Assembly (NCBI RefSeq): GCF_024273235.1
Contig: NZ_JANBVH010000003.1
Coordinates: forward strand, 146,332-210,331
Source of the DNA: Sphingomonas faeni
GTDB lineage: Bacteria; Pseudomonadota; Alphaproteobacteria; Sphingomonadales; Sphingomonadaceae
Length of the DNA stretch: 64,000 nucleotides
Direction of reading: 5' to 3'
The translations under genes were made by a program, and so were the position numbers. Positions 27,814 to 36,740 of the stretch are shown here, piece after piece. The notes under the pieces are model-generated. The model saw only the letters and a list, made by a program, of their open reading frames with translations. It ran no database searches and had not been told where the DNA came from. The stretch's first letter is position 1; each line of letters begins with the position of its first letter.

Positions 27814-28800
27814 ATGGGCCTGATCGTTGCCGCGCTCCTGCTGGCGCTGGTGCTGCTGTACCTCTTCACCAGCATCAAGATCGTCCGCCAGGGCTATCAA
27901 TACACGATCGAGCATTTCGGCCGCTTCACCACGGTCGCGCGGCCGGGGTTCAACTTTTATCCCGCGTTCTTCTACCGTGTCGGGCGGAAGGTGAACATGA
28001 TGGAGCAAGTGATCGACATCCCCGGCCAGGAGATCATCACCAAGGACAATGCGATGATCTCGACCGACGGGGTCGTGTTCTTCCAGGTGCTCGATTCGGC
28101 CAAGGCGGCGTACGAGGTGTCGGACCTGTACCAGGCGCTGTTGCAGCTCACGACGACGAACCTGCGTACGGTGATGGGGTCGATGGACCTCGACGAGACG
28201 CTGTCGAAGCGCGACGAGATCAACGCGCGGCTGCTGAACGTGGTCGATCATGCGACGACGCCGTGGGGCGTGAAGATCACGCGCGTCGAGATCAAGGACA
28301 TCCGTCCGCCGGCCGACATCGTCAACGCGATGGGGCGGCAGATGAAGGCCGAGCGCGAGAAGCGGGCCAACATTCTGGATGCGGAGGGTTCGCGGGCGTC
28401 TGAAATCCTGCGCGCCGAGGGGCAGAAGCAGGCGCGGATTCTCGAGTCCGAGGGGCGCAAGGAATCGGCGTTCCGCGACGCCGAGGCGCGCGAGCGGGCG
28501 GCGGTCGCGGAGGCTTCGGCGACGCGTGCGGTGTCGCAGGCGATCGAGGAAGGTGGCGCGCAGGCGATCAACTACTTCATCGCGCAGAAATATGTCGAGG
28601 CGATCGGCAAGTTCGCGACCTCGCCGAATGCGAAGACGATCCTGTTTCCGGTCGAGGCGACGCAGCTGATGGGGACGCTTGGTGGGATCGGGGAGCTGGC
28701 GAAGGATGCGCTGCGCGATGCGACCGCGTCGCCGCCGGCCAAGCCTGCGGTGCGTGGGCCGTTCGAGTTGTCTGAGTCGAGCGAAGTTCCGAAAAGCTGA
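27814..28800 (+). CDS. SPFH/band-7 membrane protein (QmcA-like)
   Basis: 328-residue stomatin/prohibitin-type protein. One N-terminal membrane segment (about 2-22) is followed by the SPFH domain (GYQYTIEHFGRFTTVARPG to about residue 200), then a charged coiled-coil region rich in Glu, Arg and Ala. Such proteins form membrane microdomains and often modulate AAA proteases such as FtsH. It overlaps the NfeD-like gene by one base (TGATGG), the usual partner in this pair. ATG 27814 was chosen because it starts directly at the membrane segment. An ATG nine codons upstream is open. Confidence 0.9.
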   Translation: MGLIVAALLLALVLLYLFTSIKIVRQGYQYTIEHFGRFTTVARPGFNFYPAFFYRVGRKVNMMEQVIDIPGQEIITKDNAMISTDGVVFFQVLDSAKAAYEVSDLYQALLQLTTTNLRTVMGSMDLDETLSKRDEINARLLNVVDHATTPWGVKITRVEIKDIRPPADIVNAMGRQMKAEREKRANILDAEGSRASEILRAEGQKQARILESEGRKESAFRDAEARERAAVAEASATRAVSQAIEEGGAQAINYFIAQKYVEAIGKFATSPNAKTILFPVEATQLMGTLGGIGELAKDALRDATASPPAKPAVRGPFELSESSEVPKS

Positions 28801-29249
28801 TGGACGCGCTTGACGGGATCGGCGGTGCGGCTGGCGCGTGGCTGATCGCGGCGCTGGTGCTGGGGATCGCCGAGCTTGCGGTGCCGGGGGTGTTTTTGGT
28901 GTTCCTCGCCATCGCGGCGGCGGTGACCGGGGTGGCGGTGTACGTGTTGCCGGACCTGCCGGTTGCGGTTCAGTTGGGTGCGTTCGGGGTCTGGAGCGCG
29001 GTTACGGTGCTGATCGGGAAACGCTGGTACCGGGATTATCCGGTCGATGGCGGGGATCCGATGCTGAACGACCGCCCGGCGCGGCTGGTGGGGCAGGTTG
29101 TGGTGGTGGAGACTGCGATCGTTGAAGGGCGAGGCCGGGTGCTGGTGGGGGACGGGAGTTGGCCGGCTCGTGGTGAGGATGCGACGGTTGGGGCTCGGGT
29201 TCGGGTGGCCGCGGTGGTCGATGGTGAGGTCGTGGTCGAGGCGCTTTAG
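28800..29249 (+). CDS. NfeD-like membrane protein
   Basis: 149-residue short NfeD protein: two or three hydrophobic segments between about residues 14 and 75, then a C-terminal OB-fold-like domain (DRPARLVGQVVVVETAIVEGRG onward). Short NfeD proteins are encoded next to stomatin-like SPFH proteins and are thought to work with them. The gene begins in the stop codon of its SPFH partner. The serine-protease part of long NfeD proteins is absent. Two palindromic repeats follow it before the convergent pckA. Confidence 0.88.
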   Translation: MDALDGIGGAAGAWLIAALVLGIAELAVPGVFLVFLAIAAAVTGVAVYVLPDLPVAVQLGAFGVWSAVTVLIGKRWYRDYPVDGGDPMLNDRPARLVGQVVVVETAIVEGRGRVLVGDGSWPARGEDATVGARVRVAAVVDGEVVVEAL

Positions 29250-29303
29250 ACCGGTTCCATTCCTGTAGGGCCGGTCCCGTTCGGGGAGGCCGAACTCGCT
29301 GCT

Positions 29304-29409
29304 CCCCTCCCTGGAAGGGAGGGGTTGGGGGTGGGTCGGTTTCCGCTTGGTGCTACGTCGATGAATCAAGCGGCCTACCCACCCCCGGCCCCTCCCTTTC
29401 AGGGAGGGG
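29304..29409. repeat. Intergenic palindrome, CCCTCCCTGAAAGGGAGGGG family
   Basis: Arms 29304-29336 and 29377-29409 are reverse complements with three mismatches over 33 nt. It is the first of two palindromes in the 315-bp gap between the convergent nfeD-like and pckA genes. I see no gene in this gap. Confidence 0.9.
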
Positions 29410-29434
29410 GGAAGACGGTTTGAGGTTGTCAAAG

Positions 29435-29560
29435 CCCTCTCCCTTCAGGGGAGAGGGAGAGACGCGTAGCGGCGAGGGTGAGGGCATGCCGTATCACGTG
29501 CCCTCACCTTCCCACCCGACTTCGTCGTGCGGGCCCCTTCCTCTCCCCTGAGGGGTGAGG
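29435..29560. repeat. Degenerate long palindrome before the pckA 3' end
   Basis: The left half (29435-29485, beginning CCCTCTCCCTTCAGGGGAGAGG) and right half (29500-29560, ending CCTCTCCCCTGAGGGGTGAGG) are imperfectly complementary, with a strong inner pair GTGAGGGC/GCCCTCAC. The sequence is unlike the other families in detail but has the same nested plan. It ends 5 bp from the pckA stop. Confidence 0.7.
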
Positions 29561-29564
29561 AGTT

Positions 29565-31175
29565 TTAGGCTGTCTCCCGCACCTTGGGCGCCGCCTGCCT
29601 CACGCCTTCGTCGACATGCTCGGCGAACTGCGCGAAGTTCTCCACGAACAGGTCGACCAGTTTTGCCGCGGTCGCATCGTAGGCGTCCTTGTCCGCCCAG
29701 GTCGTCCGCGGGTCGAGGATCGCGCTGTCGACACCGGGGACGCTGACCGGTACTTCAAACCCGAAGTTCGGGTCCGTCCGGAACTCCGCACCGTTGAGGC
29801 TGCCATCCAGCGCCGCATTCAGCAATGCCCGTGTCGCCTTGATCGGCATGCGGTTGCCGACGCCGTATTTGCCGCCGGTCCAGCCGGTGTTGACCAGCCA
29901 GCAATCGACGCCGCCCTTCGCGATCCGGCTCTTCAGCAGGTTGCCGTAGACCGACGGATGCCGCGGCATGAACGGCGCGCCGAAGCACGTCGAGAAGGTC
30001 GCGTCCGGCTCGGTCACGCCGATCTCGGTCCCCGCGACACGCGCGGTGTAGCCCGAGAGGAAATGGTACATCGCCTGGTCGGGCGTCAGCTTGGCGATCG
30101 GCGGCAGCACGCCGTACGCGTCCGCGGTCAGCATCACGATGTTGCGCGGCACCGGGCCCATGTTCTCGGCGGACGCATTCGGGATGAAGTCGATCGGATA
30201 CGCGCCGCGGCTGTTCTCGGCGAGCGTGTGGTCGTCGAGATCGAGCAGCCGCGTCGCCGGGTCCATCACGACATTCTCGAGCACCGTGCCGAACCGCTTG
30301 GTCGTCGCGAAGATCTCAGGCTCGGCATCGGCGGACAGGCGGATCATCTTGGCGTAGCACCCGCCCTCGAAATTGAAGACCGCGGTGTCGGACCAGCCAT
30401 GCTCGTCGTCGCCGATCAGCGTCCGGCTCGCATCGGCGCTCAGCGTCGTCTTGCCAGTGCCCGATAGGCCGAAGAACACCGCGGTGTCGCCGTTCGCGCC
30501 CATGTTGGCCGAACAATGCATCGGCATCACGCCGGTCGGCGGGAGGAGGTAGTTCAAAAGGCCGAACACCGACTTCTTCATCTCGCCGGCATATTTGGTG
30601 CCGCCGATCAGGATCAGTCTGTCGGTGAAATTCACCGCGATCACCGTCTCGCTGCGGCAGCCGTGACGGGCGGGATCGGCGCGGAAGCTCGGCAGGTCGA
30701 CGATCGTGTAGTCCGCGACGAAGTCCTTCAGCGCCCCCTGTTCGGGACGGACCAGCATCGTCCGGATGAACAGGTTGTGCCACGCGAGTTCGGTGACGAC
30801 GCGGACCTGCACGCGGTGATCGGCCTGCGATCCGCCGTACAGGTCCTGCACGAACAATTCGTCCTTGGCAGCCAGCGCGGCGAAGAAATCCTCCTTCAGC
30901 GCGGCGAAATGCGCGGGCTCCATCGCCTTGTTGCTCTTGCCCCACCAGACGGTCGTATCGGTCTCGGCATCGCGGACGATGAACTTGTCCTGCGCCGATC
31001 GCCCGGTATGCGCACCGGTCTCGACAACGAGCGGGCCATCGGCGGACAGCGTCCCCTCGCCGCGTTCGAGCGCGGCTTCGACAAGCTGCGCGGTCACGAG
31101 GTTCCAGTGCAAGGTGGCGCGGGTGTCTATCCCCTGCGCGGCTAGGCCGCCGGCCGGAATACGTTCGTTGGACAA
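29565..31175 (-). CDS. pckA: ATP-dependent phosphoenolpyruvate carboxykinase
   Basis: 536-residue gluconeogenic enzyme that converts oxaloacetate and ATP to PEP, CO2 and ADP. The P-loop is seen as [13 protein letters not shown], followed by [10 protein letters not shown] with metal-binding acids. The N-terminal region [16 protein letters not shown] binds oxaloacetate. The start codon appears to be TTG at 31175, since GGAGAG lies 8 nt upstream, the protein then begins [10 protein letters not shown] and no in-frame ATG is near. It is divergent from the ChvI/ChvG genes, a conserved alphaproteobacterial arrangement. Confidence 0.95.
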   Translation of the reverse strand: MSNERIPAGGLAAQGIDTRATLHWNLVTAQLVEAALERGEGTLSADGPLVVETGAHTGRSAQDKFIVRDAETDTTVWWGKSNKAMEPAHFAALKEDFFAALAAKDELFVQDLYGGSQADHRVQVRVVTELAWHNLFIRTMLVRPEQGALKDFVADYTIVDLPSFRADPARHGCRSETVIAVNFTDRLILIGGTKYAGEMKKSVFGLLNYLLPPTGVMPMHCSANMGANGDTAVFFGLSGTGKTTLSADASRTLIGDDEHGWSDTAVFNFEGGCYAKMIRLSADAEPEIFATTKRFGTVLENVVMDPATRLLDLDDHTLAENSRGAYPIDFIPNASAENMGPVPRNIVMLTADAYGVLPPIAKLTPDQAMYHFLSGYTARVAGTEIGVTEPDATFSTCFGAPFMPRHPSVYGNLLKSRIAKGGVDCWLVNTGWTGGKYGVGNRMPIKATRALLNAALDGSLNGAEFRTDPNFGFEVPVSVPGVDSAILDPRTTWADKDAYDATAAKLVDLFVENFAQFAEHVDEGVRQAAPKVRETA

Positions 31176-31197
31176 GGCATCTCTCCAGATGGTTTCG

Positions 31198-31207
31198 CAT
31201 ACGTATG
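31198..31207. promoter_or_regulatory. 10-bp palindrome in the pckA leader region
   Basis: CATACGTATG is a perfect inverted repeat, located between the predicted pckA promoter and its ribosome-binding site, and extended on one side by TATG. It may be an operator for control of pckA, but no regulator can be named from sequence alone. Confidence 0.3.
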
Positions 31208-31223
31208 TATGTCGTTGCGCCGG

Positions 31224-31252
31224 GATGTAGGCGGCGACCCGGCACCGGTCAA
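31224..31252 (-). promoter_or_regulatory. Probable pckA promoter
   Basis: On the minus strand TTGACC (31247-31252), a 17-nt spacer and TACATC (31224-31229) give a good housekeeping promoter. Transcription would begin near 31217, leaving a leader of about 42 nt that carries the CATACGTATG palindrome and the GGAGAG ribosome-binding site. Confidence 0.5.
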
Positions 31253-31364
31253 ATGAGCCGCCGCGACGCCGTCCCGATACGGCCCCAGTTGAGTGCCGGC
31301 GCGGATTGGCCTAGGCCGATACGCCAACGACCGAGGCGAGCGAGCCAGAGATGACGGCCCAGAA

Positions 31365-32072
31365 ATGACCGCAACGATCGCGCTGGTCGACGACGACCGC
31401 AACATCCTGACCTCCGTGTCGATCGCGCTGCAGACCGAGGGCTTCGTCACGCGCGTCTATTCGGACGGCGAAACCGCGCTCAAGGCGCTGACCGACAACC
31501 CGCCCGACCTCGCGATCTTCGATATCAAGATGCCGCGCATGGATGGGCTCGAACTGCTCCGCCGGCTGCGCGAGAAGAGCCAGATCCCGGTGATCTTCCT
31601 CACCAGCAAGGACGACGAGCTCGACGAGGCGCTGGGGCTCGCGATGGGCGCGGACGACTATATCGCCAAGCCGTTCTCGCAGCGGCTGTTGATCGCCCGC
31701 ATCCGCGCGATCCTGCGCCGGACCGAACTCGCGCAGTCGCCGGGCACCGAGACCGAAGCGGAAGCCGCCGGACCGCTCGCGCGCGGCCGGCTCAGCATGG
31801 ACCCGGCGCGACATCGGACGCTGTGGGGCGGCGAGCCGGTGACGCTGACGGTCACCGAGTTCATGATCCTCGAAACGCTTGCGCAACGACCCGGCATCGT
31901 CAAGACGCGCAACCAGTTGATGGACGCGGCGTATCAGGACGACATCTACGTCGACGACCGGACCATCGACAGCCACATCAAGCGACTCCGCCGCAAGTTC
32001 AGGCAGGTCGATCCCGCGTTCGACGCAATCGAGACATTATATGGTGCCGGGTATCGATTTTCTGAGGAATGA
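31365..32072 (+). CDS. chvI: ChvI-type response regulator
   Basis: 235-residue OmpR-class transcription factor. The receiver domain has acidic residues D10-D11, the phosphoacceptor D53 ([11 protein letters not shown]) and K102 (IAKPF). The winged-helix output domain occupies about 140-232 and ends [16 protein letters not shown]. ChvI-type regulators respond to acid or envelope stress in alphaproteobacteria. ATG 31365 starts directly at the receiver domain. An open frame extends to 31293 without support. The chvG frame begins inside the last 32 bp. Confidence 0.92.
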   Translation: MTATIALVDDDRNILTSVSIALQTEGFVTRVYSDGETALKALTDNPPDLAIFDIKMPRMDGLELLRRLREKSQIPVIFLTSKDDELDEALGLAMGADDYIAKPFSQRLLIARIRAILRRTELAQSPGTETEAEAAGPLARGRLSMDPARHRTLWGGEPVTLTVTEFMILETLAQRPGIVKTRNQLMDAAYQDDIYVDDRTIDSHIKRLRRKFRQVDPAFDAIETLYGAGYRFSEE

Positions 32073-33624
32073 GCTCGGCGACGACGGCCGCGATCTCACG
32101 CTGCGCTGGTCGGGACAGATATCGCTCACGCGACGCATCCTGGCGGTCAATATCTTCGCGTTGCTGCTGCTCGCAGGCGGGTTCTTCTATCTCGATTCCT
32201 ACCGCAGCCGGATCGTCGACAGCCGCGTCGCCCAGACCGCGCGCGAAGCGAGGCTGATCGGCGAGGCGATCTCGTCGGTCGACCCTGCGCAGCGCAACCC
32301 GCTGGTACTGAGGCTGGCCTCGGACACCGGATCGCGCATTCGTTTGTTCGACGCCGGCGGCACGACGATCGTCGACAGCCGGACGCTCGGGATGCGCAAT
32401 TTCGTCCTGCAGGACCCCGACAAGGAGGACCGCGATCAGGTCATCGCGCGGTTCCTGGACGCGGCGATCGATATCGTCGTGATGGCGCCACGGCCCCCGC
32501 TCTACCGCGAGCGCAACGAGGGCCAGCGCTGGCCCGACGTCGCCACAGCCCAGGCGCGACGCCGGGTTGCGACGACGGTCTGGCGCGCGCCCGATCGCAC
32601 GCCGGTCATCACCGCCGCCGCGCCGCTTCGCGCCGGCGGGGTCGTGATGACGACGGTGAACGCGCGCGACATCACGAAGACGGTGCGGATCGAGCGGTTC
32701 CGGCTCAGCATGGTGCTGCTGGTCGTGTCGATCGTCTCGATCCTGCTCTCGCTGTTCCTCGCACGGACGATCGTCAGGCCGCTCCGCCGCCTCGCGCGGG
32801 CGGCGGTGCGCGTCCGCCTCGGTCGTGCGCGCGAAGTCGTGGTGCCCCGCCTCCCCTCGCGCCGCGACGAACTCGGCATGCTCGCGCGGGCGCTGTCGGA
32901 CATGAGCCTTGCGCTGAGGGCGCGGATCGATGCGACCGAGGCGTTCGCCGCCGATGTGACCCACGAGATGAAGAATCCCCTCGCCTCGCTCCGGTCCGCA
33001 GTCGAGGGCCTGTCGCGCGTAAAGGACCCCGCGCTCCAGGCGCAGTTGCTCGCGATCGTCCGCGACGATGTCCAGCGGCTGGACCGGTTGTTGTCCGATA
33101 TCTCCGAGGCTTCGCGACTCGACGCCCAGTTGAGCCGCGCCAAGTTCGAGCCGGTCGATATCGCCGCGATGATCGACGGGCTGGTCGCACAGCGCGACAC
33201 GCGCGGGGTCGAGCGTGGGATCCGGCTTCGATTCGACCGGAATGCCGACGACCGCACGATCGTGCTGGGCGAAGGCGCGCGGCTCGAACGGGTGTTCGAG
33301 AATTTGATCGACAATGCGCTGTCCTTCTCGCCCGATGGCGGCCTGATCGCGATTTCGGCGATCCCCGACCGCGACGAACTCGTCATCCGCGTCGAGGACG
33401 AAGGGCCCGGCGTACCCGAGGATGCGCGCGAGGACGTGTTCAAGCGTTTCCACTCGGTCCGCCCGGACAGCGAGACGTTCGGCCAACATTCGGGCCTGGG
33501 CCTCGCGATCGCGCGGACCATCATCGACGGGCACCAGGGCGCGATCTTCGTCGAATCGCGAGAGGACCGGATCGATGGCGCACGCTTCGTCGTGCGACTA
33601 CCGCTCGCCGACATGCCGTTGTAA
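32041..33624 (+). CDS. chvG: ChvG-type sensor histidine kinase
   Basis: 527-residue membrane sensor: membrane segment 1 at about 33-51, a periplasmic domain to about 220, membrane segment 2 at about 223-241, HAMP linker, dimerisation domain with the phosphorylated H308 ([13 protein letters not shown]), and an ATPase domain with [15 protein letters not shown] and [14 protein letters not shown]. It partners the adjacent ChvI. The ATG at 32041 overlaps chvI by 32 bp and has no obvious ribosome-binding site, so it may rely on translational coupling. The next gene follows after 9 bp. Confidence 0.92.
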   Translation: MVPGIDFLRNELGDDGRDLTLRWSGQISLTRRILAVNIFALLLLAGGFFYLDSYRSRIVDSRVAQTAREARLIGEAISSVDPAQRNPLVLRLASDTGSRIRLFDAGGTTIVDSRTLGMRNFVLQDPDKEDRDQVIARFLDAAIDIVVMAPRPPLYRERNEGQRWPDVATAQARRRVATTVWRAPDRTPVITAAAPLRAGGVVMTTVNARDITKTVRIERFRLSMVLLVVSIVSILLSLFLARTIVRPLRRLARAAVRVRLGRAREVVVPRLPSRRDELGMLARALSDMSLALRARIDATEAFAADVTHEMKNPLASLRSAVEGLSRVKDPALQAQLLAIVRDDVQRLDRLLSDISEASRLDAQLSRAKFEPVDIAAMIDGLVAQRDTRGVERGIRLRFDRNADDRTIVLGEGARLERVFENLIDNALSFSPDGGLIAISAIPDRDELVIRVEDEGPGVPEDAREDVFKRFHSVRPDSETFGQHSGLGLAIARTIIDGHQGAIFVESREDRIDGARFVVRLPLADMPL

Positions 33625-33633
33625 GGACCGCAC

Positions 33634-34074
33634 GTGGGTGTCCCCTCCTCCGATCGGCTCCACGCCACGACGGTCGCGATCGACGGGCTTGCCGTGCTGA
33701 TCGAGGGCGCGTCGGGATCGGGCAAGTCCGACCTAGCACTGCGCCTGATCGACCGGGGCGCGATCCTCGTCAGCGACGACCAGACCTTGGTGGTACGCTC
33801 GGGCAAAACCTTGCTCGCACGGGCGCCGACGACGATCGCCGGCCAAATCGAAGTCCGCGGCATCGGCATCCTTGCCATGCCGCACGTCGACGACATTCCG
33901 GTGGGCCTGCTCGTCCGGGTCGACGGCACGATCGAGCGGATGCCCGAACGTCGTGCCCGGAAGATCGCCGGGATCGACGTCCGCCAGTTCGCGGTCGATC
34001 CCTTCGAAGCATCCGCCCCGATCAAGGTCGAACTCGCATTGCGTAATCCCCAACCTTTAGAATCGAGCCTTTAG
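33634..34074 (+). CDS. hprK: HPr kinase/phosphorylase, short alphaproteobacterial form
   Basis: 146-residue protein containing only the catalytic domain of HprK, which phosphorylates a serine of HPr. Walker A GASGSGKS is at residues 25-32 and the HprK signature region reads IEVRGIGILAMP. The N-terminal domain of the Gram-positive enzyme is missing, as is normal in this class. The start is GTG at 33634 with AAGG upstream. It sits between the ChvG kinase and RapZ and close to its substrate gene ptsH. Confidence 0.9.
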   Translation: MGVPSSDRLHATTVAIDGLAVLIEGASGSGKSDLALRLIDRGAILVSDDQTLVVRSGKTLLARAPTTIAGQIEVRGIGILAMPHVDDIPVGLLVRVDGTIERMPERRARKIAGIDVRQFAVDPFEASAPIKVELALRNPQPLESSL

Positions 34075-34080
34075 AATGAC

Positions 34081-35004
34081 GTGTCTGCCATGACCCGGCC
34101 CAAGGAGATCCTGCTCGTCACCGGCATGTCGGGTGCCGGCAAGTCGACCGTTCTCAAGACGCTGGAGGATCTCGGCTGGGAGGTTGTCGACAACCTGCCT
34201 TTGCTGCTGCTCGACCGGCTGCTCGACGCGCCGCTTCCCGAAGGATCGACCGACGATTCGCAGCCGCTCGCGATCGGCATCGGTGCCCGAACGCGCGACT
34301 TCGATCCCGAGCGGATCGTCAGCCGCATTCGCGATCTCCGCGATCGGCATGGGCTCGAGATCGGCATGCTGTTCCTCGATTGCTCGGGGGCCGAACTCGA
34401 GCGGCGCTATTCCGAGACCCGGCGGCGGCATCCGCTGGCGCTGGATCGCCCGGCGAACGACGGTATCGGTCGCGAGCGCGAACTGCTTGCCCCTTTGCGG
34501 GACTGGGCGAACCGGCTGATCGACACCACCGACATGGCCGCCAATGAGCTCGCGCAACAGATCCGGGCGAGCTTTGCCGGCGATGGCCTGGGCGAGCCGA
34601 CGCTGTCGATCCGCTCGTTCGGGTTCGCCCGCGGACTGCCACGCAACGCCGACCTCGTGTTCGACATGCGGTTCCTGCGCAATCCGCACTGGGATCACGA
34701 CCTGCGCCCCGGCACCGGACTGGACGCCGACGTATCCGCCTACATCATGGACGATCCCGCCTACGAAGCCGCAGTGAGTCGGATCGAGGAGCTACTGATG
34801 CTGTTGCTTCCGCGCTACAGGGCGGAGGGCAAGTCGTACGTCACGGTTGCATTCGGGTGTACCGGAGGGAGACACAGGTCGGTCCACGTCGCCGACCGGG
34901 TAGCGCGACGGTTGCGCGACGCGGGATTTTCCCCCACTATCGAACACCGCGACCTGGGGGCCGCTCCACAAGATGCGCTCGAAGGATCACCGGTCGTCTT
35001 ATGA
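34081..35004 (+). CDS. rapZ: RapZ-type nucleotide-binding adaptor
   Basis: 307-residue P-loop protein of the RapZ/YvcJ family. Walker A GMSGAGKS is at residues 15-22. The C-terminal half has the conserved FMDVRFL-like stretch FDMRFLRNPHWDHDLRPGTG and the ending GCTGGRHRSVHVADRVARRL. In E. coli RapZ targets the small RNA GlmZ for decay and senses glucosamine-6-phosphate. In alphaproteobacteria the role is less clear. GTG at 34081 and ATG at 34090 are both possible starts. It lies 6 bp after hprK. Confidence 0.93.
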   Translation: MSAMTRPKEILLVTGMSGAGKSTVLKTLEDLGWEVVDNLPLLLLDRLLDAPLPEGSTDDSQPLAIGIGARTRDFDPERIVSRIRDLRDRHGLEIGMLFLDCSGAELERRYSETRRRHPLALDRPANDGIGRERELLAPLRDWANRLIDTTDMAANELAQQIRASFAGDGLGEPTLSIRSFGFARGLPRNADLVFDMRFLRNPHWDHDLRPGTGLDADVSAYIMDDPAYEAAVSRIEELLMLLLPRYRAEGKSYVTVAFGCTGGRHRSVHVADRVARRLRDAGFSPTIEHRDLGAAPQDALEGSPVVL

Positions 35005-35019
35005 GTATGAAACGCTGAC

Positions 35020-35427
35020 ATGATCGGCCTTGTCCTGGTAACGCACGGTCGATTGGCCGAAGAATTCGTTCGCGCGATGATCCACGTCGTCGGCCCGCAG
35101 GAGCGCGTTGCGCCGATCGCGATCGGTCCCGACGACGACATGGAGGAACGGCGCGCGGATATCGCCGCCGCGATCCAGGCGGTCGATGTCGGGCGCGGGG
35201 TGATCGTGCTGACCGACCTGTTCGGCGGCACCCCCTCCAATCTCGCCATCTCGCTGATGGAGCGCGGCCGGATCGAGGTGATCGCGGGCATGAACCTGCC
35301 GATGCTGATCCGGCTCGGGTCGGCGCGCAAGTCGATGACCGTCGTCGCTGCCGTCGCGGCCGCGCGTGAAGCCGGTCGCAAATATATTTCGGTAGCCTCC
35401 GAGGTTCTCGGCGAGGCTGCGGCGTGA
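35020..35427 (+). CDS. PTS EIIA component, mannose family
   Basis: 135-residue EIIA of the mannose/fructose PTS family. The phosphorylatable histidine is H9 (LVTHGRLAEEF). DLFGGTPSNLA is the conserved loop. No EIIB, EIIC or EIID gene is nearby, so it is likely regulatory rather than a sugar transporter subunit. Its partner HPr follows and overlaps by 4 bp (GTGA), and HprK lies upstream in the same cluster. In other alphaproteobacteria this branch influences ChvG/ChvI and potassium or carbon control. Confidence 0.9.
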   Translation: MIGLVLVTHGRLAEEFVRAMIHVVGPQERVAPIAIGPDDDMEERRADIAAAIQAVDVGRGVIVLTDLFGGTPSNLAISLMERGRIEVIAGMNLPMLIRLGSARKSMTVVAAVAAAREAGRKYISVASEVLGEAAA

Positions 35428-35699
35428 GCGAGGTTTCGCGCACCGTCCAGATCACCAACCGCCGCGGGCTCCATGCGCGGGCCAGCGCCAAGTTCGTGAC
35501 GCTCGCCTCGACGCATAGTGTCGAGGTGCGCGTGACCAAGGACGGGTCGGATCACGTCACCGGCACCTCGATCATGGGGCTGATGATGCTCGGCGCGGCG
35601 ATGGGCGACGCGATCACGATCAGCGCGCGCGGCGATGGCGCCGAGCATACGGTGGCCGCGCTTGCCGAACTGGTCGAGGCGAAGTTCGGCGAGGATTGA
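35424..35699 (+). CDS. ptsH: HPr phosphocarrier protein
   Basis: 91-residue HPr. H17 in NRRGLHARASAKF is the site phosphorylated by enzyme I, and S49 in GTSIMGLMMLGA corresponds to the regulatory serine that HprK modifies. The start is GTG at 35424, overlapping the EIIA gene. Enzyme I is not in the window. Its stop is 8 bp upstream of a palindromic repeat. Confidence 0.94.
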   Translation: MSEVSRTVQITNRRGLHARASAKFVTLASTHSVEVRVTKDGSDHVTGTSIMGLMMLGAAMGDAITISARGDGAEHTVAALAELVEAKFGED

Positions 35700-35707
35700 C
35701 GTGACTG

Positions 35708-35818
35708 CTCCCCTCCCGCAGGCGGGAGGGGTTGGGGGTGGGCTCGCGCTCACCATAATCGAACCATTTGCTGAGGCCGGGAGCCCACCCCCGGCCCCTC
35801 CCGCATACGGGAGGGGAG
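35708..35818. repeat. Intergenic palindrome, CCCTCCC family, carrying the next gene's ribosome-binding site
   Basis: Arms 35708-35745 and 35781-35818 are reverse complements with four mismatches over 38 nt. The last bases of the right arm and the next two bases give GGGAGGGGAGGA (35809-35820), which is the only Shine-Dalgarno-like sequence before the ATG at 35826. Confidence 0.92.
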
Positions 35819-35825
35819 GACAACA

Positions 35826-36635
35826 ATGCCCCGCGAGATAACCGCCTTTTCCAACCCGCTGATCAAGTATGTCCGCGACCTGCGCGACAAACGGCATCGG
35901 CGTGCGGCCAGACAGTTCCTGGCGGAGGGCCTGCGCATCCTCACCGAAGCGCGCGAGACGGGCCGCCTGCCCCGCACCTTGTTCTATGCGGCGGCCAGCG
36001 CGAACCACCCGCTGGTCCACGCCTTGTCGATGGACGTCGAGGAGGCGGGCGGCGAGTCGATCCAGACCACGCCGGATATTCTTTCGAAGCTGTCGGGGAA
36101 GGATAACCCGCAAGCCGTGGTCGGCGTGTTCGACGAGTTCGATGCGAAACTCGAAGAGCTCGACCGCAACAGCGCCGGCATCTGGCTGGTCGCGGAACGG
36201 CTGCGCGATCCCGGCAATCTCGGCACGATCCTGCGCACGGGCGATGCGGTCGGCGCTGGCGGGCTGATCCTGATCGGCGAGTCGGTCGACCCCTTCTCGG
36301 TCGAGGCGGTGCGCGCGAGCATGGGCGCGTTGTTCACGATCCCTGTGGTGAAGACGGAGTGGGAGCCTTTTCAGGCGTGGCTCCGCACGGGCCCCGGCCA
36401 GCTGGTCGGGCTCAGCCTCGATACCGACACCGACTACCGCTCCGCCACCTACACCGGCCCGACCTTCCTGCTCACCGGCAACGAAGCGCAGGGCATGCCG
36501 CCCGAGATGGCCGAAGCCTGCGACGTGCTGGTCAAGATTCCGATGCTCGGCAAGGCGGACAGCCTCAATGCGGCGGTCGCGACCGCGGTGATGGCGTATG
36601 AGGTGCTCGCCCGGCAGGAAAAATCCGCGGCTTAG
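35826..36635 (+). CDS. TrmH/SpoU-family RNA 2'-O-methyltransferase
   Basis: 269-residue SPOUT methyltransferase. An N-terminal substrate-binding domain (about 1-95; VRDLRDKRHRRAARQFLAEGLR) precedes the knotted SAM domain with motif 1 RDPGNLGTILRTGDAVG, motif 2 FLLTGNEAQGMP and motif 3 MLGKADSLNAAVATAVMAYE. Members methylate rRNA or tRNA ribose, and the exact target is unknown here. The ribosome-binding site lies inside the preceding palindromic repeat, with GGAGGA ending 5 nt before the ATG. Confidence 0.9.
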   Translation: MPREITAFSNPLIKYVRDLRDKRHRRAARQFLAEGLRILTEARETGRLPRTLFYAAASANHPLVHALSMDVEEAGGESIQTTPDILSKLSGKDNPQAVVGVFDEFDAKLEELDRNSAGIWLVAERLRDPGNLGTILRTGDAVGAGGLILIGESVDPFSVEAVRASMGALFTIPVVKTEWEPFQAWLRTGPGQLVGLSLDTDTDYRSATYTGPTFLLTGNEAQGMPPEMAEACDVLVKIPMLGKADSLNAAVATAVMAYEVLARQEKSAA

Positions 36636-36740
36636 GCCCGAACCGACGAAATCGGCCCGATTGGCGATGCTTAGCGACTCCGGTTCAGCTAAGGGAGAGC
36701 CACGTCGTGCGAAAGCGTCGACGAGATACGGTTAGACAGG

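Noticed and set aside
31289..31316. Possible chvI promoter TTGAGT-16-CTAGGC
   Set aside because: The -10 element is too weak to claim, although a promoter must exist in this divergent region.
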